DNA of 34,161 bases from Chlorobi bacterium Chlorobi_1 (lineage in GTDB: Bacteria; Bacteroidota; Chlorobiia; Chlorobiales; Chlorobiaceae): contig OMIK01000088.1 in the NCBI GenBank assembly GCA_900299075.1, forward strand, positions 1 to 34,161, in the 5' to 3' direction. The notes below the pieces were generated by a model that searched no databases, was not told the DNA's origin, and saw nothing but the letters and a program-made list of their open reading frames with translations. A program made the position numbers and the translations under genes. Below, in pieces: positions 29,977-34,161 of the stretch (position 1 is the stretch's first letter; each line of letters starts with the position of its first letter).

Positions 29977-30726
29977 ATGGAATGGATCTTCAGGCCCGAG
30001 GCCTGGGTTGCGCTTGTCACCCTGACGGCGCTCGAAATCGTCCTCGGCATCGACAATATCATTTTCATCTCGATCATCGTCGGGCGCCTGCCCGATGAGC
30101 AGCGCGCCAGAGGACGCATCCTCGGCCTCGGGCTCGCGATGGTCACCCGGATCATGCTCCTGCTCTCGATCACCTGGGTGATGGGGCTCAAGGCCGACCT
30201 CTTCACGGTGCTCTCCGTCGGCATCTCCGGACGCGACCTCATCCTGCTCGGCGGAGGCCTCTTCCTGCTCGCCAAGAGCACCAGCGAGATCCACGAAAGC
30301 CTCGAAGGAGGAGACCATGAGCAGAAAAAAGGCTCCGCTTCGGGCTTCGTGGCGACGCTCCTGCAGATTGCCGTCATCGACATCGTCTTCTCGCTCGACT
30401 CGGTCATCACGGCCGTCGGCCTGGCCAGCGACATCCCGGTGATGATCCTGTCGATCATGGTCGCCGTGGGCATCATGATGGTCGCCTCGAAGTCGATCGG
30501 CGACTTCGTCGACCGCCACCCGACCGTGAAGATGCTCGCGCTCAGCTTCCTGATCCTGGTGGGCGTCACCCTCGTCGCCGAGGGCGCCGGCTTCGAGTTC
30601 CCCAAAGGGTACGTCTACTTCGCCATGGCCTTCTCGGTGTGCGTCGAGATGCTGAACCTCCGGCTCCGCCGGAAAGAGGCCGAGCCGGTGCACCTGCACA
30701 GGGGCCTGGAGGAGGAGGCTCCGTAA
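29977..30726 (+). CDS. TerC family integral membrane protein
   Basis: A 249-residue inner-membrane protein with seven or so transmembrane helices. The two family signatures, EIVLGIDNIIFISII near the start and DIVFSLDSVITAVG in the second half, carry the acidic residues thought to bind metal ions. TerC/Alx/YkoY members are linked to Mn2+ export and to tellurite resistance; the substrate here is not shown. A charged cytoplasmic loop (ESLEGGDHEQKKG) separates the halves. I see no yybP-ykoY riboswitch upstream. A 71-bp hairpin region lies between its stop and the next gene. Confidence 0.9.
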   Translation: MEWIFRPEAWVALVTLTALEIVLGIDNIIFISIIVGRLPDEQRARGRILGLGLAMVTRIMLLLSITWVMGLKADLFTVLSVGISGRDLILLGGGLFLLAKSTSEIHESLEGGDHEQKKGSASGFVATLLQIAVIDIVFSLDSVITAVGLASDIPVMILSIMVAVGIMMVASKSIGDFVDRHPTVKMLALSFLILVGVTLVAEGAGFEFPKGYVYFAMAFSVCVEMLNLRLRRKEAEPVHLHRGLEEEAP

Positions 30727-30732
30727 CCCGCA

Positions 30733-30803
30733 CTCCGGGAACCATTCCTGCGCCACCACCTGTTGAAGTCATTATCGACGGCTGGTGGCGACGGTTCCGG
30801 GAG
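30733..30803 (+). promoter_or_regulatory. Large hairpin in the terC/Lon-like intergenic leader
   Basis: CTCCGGGAACC (30733-30743) faces GGTTCCGGGAG (30793-30803) with one G-G mismatch over 11 bp. Inside, CGCCACCA (30751-30758) pairs perfectly with TGGTGGCG (30783-30790), with a 24-nt apical loop. No T-tract follows, so it is not a simple terminator. It ends 49 nt before the ATG of the Lon-like gene and may control its expression or protect the terC message. Confidence 0.6.
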
Positions 30804-30852
30804 CGCCATCCCCCCAGCCGCACCCTTCCGCCCGGAAAAAGGAGCATTGATC

Positions 30853-33288
30853 ATGCCAATGCCAGCAAAGCTTTCTGCCGGACAGCTCTTCAACCGTTGT
30901 GACCCCGCCAGGTTCGACTTCGAGTCGACCGCCGAACTCGATGGTTCGACGGAGATCGCGGGGCAAGAGCGCGCCCTCGATGCGATAAAGCTGGGGATGG
31001 GCATACGCCATGACGGCTTCAACCTCTTCGCCCTCGGCCCCTCCGGCACCGGCAAGCAGTCGGCCGTCATGCACTGCCTGGGGGAGGTGGCACCTGCCGC
31101 CCCTATCCCGGACGACTGGTGTTATGTCTACAACTTCGAAAAACCCCGGCATCCAAGGGCGCTGCGCCTCCCCCCCGGCCGGGCCTGCGGACTGGTCGGC
31201 GACATGGAGCACCTGGTCGAAGCGCTTTTCAGCGTCATGCCGGCCGCATTCAGCAGCGAAGAGTACCAGTCCCGGGAGAAGGAGATCAGCGAATCGCTCC
31301 AGGAGCGCCAGGGCATGGCTATCGAGGAGCTCGAGGAGGATGCCCGGGGTCACGGCATCGCGCTGATCAGGACGCCGGGCGGCTTCGCCTTCGCCCCCGT
31401 CAGGAAGGGCGAGGTGATCAAATCCGAGGAGTTCATGCGGCTCAAGCCGGAGGAGCGGGAGCGGATCGAGATGGAGATGGTGCGGCTGAAGGATGCCCTC
31501 CAGTCGATCATGGCCCAGATTCCGAACTGGCAGCGGGAAAGCGCCGACAAGCTCAAGGAGCTGAACCGCGAGGTCGCCGGCTTCGCGCTGAAGCCGATGG
31601 TCGACGAGCTCCGGGCGAAGTACGAATCGATGCCCGGGGTGGCATCCCATATCGACGCGATCGAACGGGACATTATCGAGAACTTCGACCAGTTCCTCGA
31701 GAAGGAGGGCTCGCCCCAGGAGCTCTTCATGGGCGGCAGCCCCACGAAGCCCGGCTCCAGGGGAAGGTTCCTCGTCCGCTACCGGGTCAACGTCATGATC
31801 GACAACGGCGCCACCCGCGGCGCGCCCGTGGTCATGGAGGACAAGCCTGCCTGCACGAACCTCATCGGGGACATCGAGCACACCTCGCAGATGGGCACGC
31901 TGGTGACCGACTTCACCCTCATCAAACCGGGGGCGCTGCACCGGGCCAACGGCGGATACCTGGTGCTCGACGCGCGCAGGATCCTGCTCGAGCCCTTCGC
32001 CTGGGAGGCCCTGAAGAAGGCGATCCGCACCCGACAGATCAGGATAGAGTCGCTCGCCCAGCTCTACAGCCTGGTCAGCACCGTCTCGCTCGAGCCGGAA
32101 CCGATCCCGCTGCAGGTCAAGGTCATCCTCCTCGGCGAGCGGCTGCTCTACTACCTGCTCAGCACCTACGACCCCGATTTCACGGAGCTTTTCAAGGTGG
32201 CGGCCGATTTCGAGGACGAGATGGGGCGCACCCCGGAAAACCACCTCGCCTACGCCAGGCTGATCGGCTCGATAGCCGTGCGCGAGAAGCTGCGGCACTT
32301 CGACCGGGGGGCCGTCGCGCGGGTCGTCGAGCACGGCTCCCGCATAGCCGGCGACGCCACGAAGCTGACCACGCACCTGCAGGGGATCTGCGACCTGGTG
32401 CACGAGGCGGATTACCGCGCTTCCGAGGCCGGGCGCAGCCTCGTGACGGCCGAAGACGTCCATGCGGTGGTCGAATCGCAGCTCCACCGCTCCTCGCGTA
32501 TCCAGGAGCGCCTGAGGGAGGCCATGATGCGCGACGCCATCCTGATCGACACCGCTTCCGAACGGGCCGGGCAGGTCAACGGCCTCGCGGTCTACTCCCT
32601 CGGAGACCGGAGCTTCGGCCGCCCGAGCAGGATCACCGCACGGGTGCGGATGGGCAAGGGCGAGGTGCTCGACATCGAACGCGAGGTGGAGATGGGAGGC
32701 CCGATCCACTCAAAGGGGGTGCTGATCCTCACCGGCTTCCTCGGAGCCCGATACGCCCGTGAACGACCGCTTTCGCTCTCGGCCACGCTGGTCTTCGAAC
32801 AGTCCTACAGCGGCGTGGAGGGCGACAGCGCCTCGTCGGCCGAGCTCTACGCCCTGCTCTCGGCCATCTCGGGGGTGCCGATCCGGCAGTGGTTCGCCGT
32901 GACCGGTTCGGTCAACCAGTACGGGGAGGTGCAGGCGATCGGCGGCGTGAATGAGAAAATCGAAGGATTTTTCGATCTTTGCAGGGAGCGGGGCCTCGAC
33001 GGACGGCACGGCGTCCTCATCCCCACGGCGAACGTGCAGAACCTGATGCTCAGGAAGGACGTCGTCGAAGCGGTCGAGCAGGGGAAGTTCTCGATCTGGC
33101 CGGTATCGCACATCGATCAGGGGATCGAGATCCTGACGGGGCTCCCGGCCGGTGGGCAGGCACCCGACGGCTCGTGGCCGGCCGGCAGCATCAACGCCCT
33201 GATTGTCGGGAAGCTCGACGAAATGGCAAAAAAAATGAAGGAGTTCGCAACGGACCATGACGATGACGAAAACAACGATCGGGAATGA
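30853..33288 (+). CDS. Lon-like ATP-dependent protease (AAA_32/Lon-related)
   Basis: The 811-residue protein belongs to the Lon-related group with an AAA_32 ATPase-like region and a C-terminal S16 protease domain. The Walker A motif LGPSGTGKQ is at about residue 60; a coiled-coil insertion (about 140-260) is highly charged; the Walker B-like [10 protein letters not shown] follows. The protease dyad is the serine in GDSASSAEL and the lysine in [14 protein letters not shown] at 30853 is backed by AAAGGAG about 9 nt upstream; the longer frame to 30763 crosses the hairpin leader. The terminal tail is acidic ([12 protein letters not shown]). A universal stress protein gene follows 18 nt downstream, suggesting a stress-related unit. 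Confidence 0.9.
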   Translation: MPMPAKLSAGQLFNRCDPARFDFESTAELDGSTEIAGQERALDAIKLGMGIRHDGFNLFALGPSGTGKQSAVMHCLGEVAPAAPIPDDWCYVYNFEKPRHPRALRLPPGRACGLVGDMEHLVEALFSVMPAAFSSEEYQSREKEISESLQERQGMAIEELEEDARGHGIALIRTPGGFAFAPVRKGEVIKSEEFMRLKPEERERIEMEMVRLKDALQSIMAQIPNWQRESADKLKELNREVAGFALKPMVDELRAKYESMPGVASHIDAIERDIIENFDQFLEKEGSPQELFMGGSPTKPGSRGRFLVRYRVNVMIDNGATRGAPVVMEDKPACTNLIGDIEHTSQMGTLVTDFTLIKPGALHRANGGYLVLDARRILLEPFAWEALKKAIRTRQIRIESLAQLYSLVSTVSLEPEPIPLQVKVILLGERLLYYLLSTYDPDFTELFKVAADFEDEMGRTPENHLAYARLIGSIAVREKLRHFDRGAVARVVEHGSRIAGDATKLTTHLQGICDLVHEADYRASEAGRSLVTAEDVHAVVESQLHRSSRIQERLREAMMRDAILIDTASERAGQVNGLAVYSLGDRSFGRPSRITARVRMGKGEVLDIEREVEMGGPIHSKGVLILTGFLGARYARERPLSLSATLVFEQSYSGVEGDSASSAELYALLSAISGVPIRQWFAVTGSVNQYGEVQAIGGVNEKIEGFFDLCRERGLDGRHGVLIPTANVQNLMLRKDVVEAVEQGKFSIWPVSHIDQGIEILTGLPAGGQAPDGSWPAGSINALIVGKLDEMAKKMKEFATDHDDDENNDRE

Positions 33289-33306
33289 GCCTGCACGGAG
33301 GAGCAT

Positions 33307-34140
33307 ATGCAAACCGGCATGATCCGTACGATCGCCGTCGCGATCGACTGCTCACCGCACAGCCGGGCATCGCTCGACGCCGCGGCCGAGATGGCAGAAC
33401 GGCTGCAGGCCGAGCTGCTGGGCATCTTCGTGGAGGATATCAACCTGCTCAGGATCGCCGAGCTCCCCTTCGCCGAGGAGATCCGGGTCTACAGCGCTTC
33501 GACCGGGAAGCTGGACGAGGAGCAGCTTGAACGGCTGCTCAGGCAGCAGGCCCGGGAAGCCCGTGAACTGCTGCAACGCACCGCGGAGGCGAGGACGCTG
33601 CGCCACACCTTCAGGGTGCTGCGAGGCATGGTGCCCGAACAGCTGATCTCCGCCGCCACCGAGGCCGACCTCCTCGTACTCGGCAGGAGCGGACGCGCTC
33701 CCTCGTGCCGCAAGGGGCTCGGCTCGACGGCCCGCACCGCCCTGCACGAAGGCGACACGGCCATCCTCCTGATGCGGCCGGGCTTCACCGCCGCCGAATG
33801 GCCCCTCCTGGTCCTCTACGACGGCTCCGAAGGGTCGAAGAGGGCACTGCGCACGGCCCTTGAGGTAGCCGGCCCCGACAGCGCCCTCCACCTGATCGTC
33901 GTCGACCACGATCCGGAAACCGCCGGGCGCTATCAACGGGAGGCGGAAACGCTGATCGGCCCGTCGGGCATCACCACGGAGTACCACCACATCCCTGTCT
34001 CGGCAGGCAAGGAGCTGGCAAGGTACATCAGGATGATCGACTCGGGACTGCTGGTGCTGGGCGACCGGACGAACCTTCCGGACGGGATCCTTGCCGAACT
34101 GGTCGACGTCATCGACTACCCCGTGCTGGTGGTCCGCTGA
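33307..34140 (+). CDS. Universal stress protein, tandem Usp domains
   Basis: Two Usp domains in one chain (about residues 6-157 and 165-277). The first keeps the ATP-binding pattern G-2x-G-9x-G-S (in GRSGRAPSCRKGLGST); the second is degenerate (VLGDRTNLPDGIL), so only the first half is likely to bind nucleotide. The function of such proteins in Chlorobi is unknown; they are induced by stress in other bacteria. A GGAGG site lies 5-6 nt before the ATG. It follows the Lon-like gene by 18 nt and is the last gene of the window. Confidence 0.88.
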   Translation: MQTGMIRTIAVAIDCSPHSRASLDAAAEMAERLQAELLGIFVEDINLLRIAELPFAEEIRVYSASTGKLDEEQLERLLRQQAREARELLQRTAEARTLRHTFRVLRGMVPEQLISAATEADLLVLGRSGRAPSCRKGLGSTARTALHEGDTAILLMRPGFTAAEWPLLVLYDGSEGSKRALRTALEVAGPDSALHLIVVDHDPETAGRYQREAETLIGPSGITTEYHHIPVSAGKELARYIRMIDSGLLVLGDRTNLPDGILAELVDVIDYPVLVVR

Positions 34141-34155
34141 AGCCTCGCTCAGGCT
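34141..34155 (+). terminator. Possible terminator hairpin, cut by the window end
   Basis: AGCCT (34141-34145) and AGGCT (34151-34155) form a 5-bp stem right after the usp stop. A second option, GGCT with AGCC (34152-34161), competes. The window ends before any T-tract could be seen. Confidence 0.3.
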
Positions 34156-34161
34156 GGAGCC

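Overview
The window reads as a high-GC stretch of core chromosome, most likely from a green sulfur bacterium (Chlorobi, Chlorobium/Chlorobaculum/Pelodictyon type). The reasons are the Bacteroidetes/Chlorobi-style order parA-parB-DUF5683-dapB, a menaquinone-pathway ligase, a full-length B12-dependent methionine synthase, an outer-membrane barrel protein, and two repeat styles (runs of AGTTGA-type units and GGGAC-rich inverted repeats) that I associate with this phylum. The species call is inference: there is no rRNA or other marker here. I see no tRNA, rRNA, CRISPR array, intact insertion sequence or prophage gene.

Layout. 1-725: 3' end of menE, a small simple repeat and a bidirectional terminator. 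726-4310: minus-strand operon parA, parB, a DUF5683 gene, dapB and a small membrane protein. 4416-8348: plus-strand genes for 3-methyladenine DNA glycosylase, the MgtE magnesium channel, MnmA tRNA thiolase and a serine esterase. 8404-9249: a predicted outer-membrane barrel on the minus strand. 9466-13151: metH, complete except for a one-base deletion directly before its cobalamin-binding motif. 13307-17326, minus strand: an SRPBCC protein, two L,D-transpeptidases in tandem and a membrane protein. 17527-22851: an oxidative pentose phosphate cluster in two convergent units (tkt-pgl against gnd-zwf), with a large cytoplasmic hybrid histidine kinase directly upstream of gnd (to 25658). 25723-29823, minus strand: a GT4 glycosyltransferase, a YbaK-type deacylase, and an overlapping patatin/aldehyde dehydrogenase pair. 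29977-34140, plus strand: a TerC transporter, a Lon-like AAA protease and a tandem universal stress protein.

Working together: ParA/ParB segregate the chromosome; DapB and the transpeptidases serve the cell wall (diaminopimelate supply and cross-linking). Zwf, Pgl, Gnd and Tkt form a route from glucose 6-phosphate to pentoses with NADPH or NADH output, possibly co-transcribed with a sensor kinase. The Lon-like protease and Usp look like a stress pair.

No gene here is an obviously new system. The most unusual signals are non-coding or structural: two related GGGAC inverted-repeat elements, each lying exactly between convergent genes; a 71-bp hairpin in the leader of the Lon-like gene; several other intergenic dyads; and the metH frameshift. 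No gene-free stretch exceeds 300 bp.
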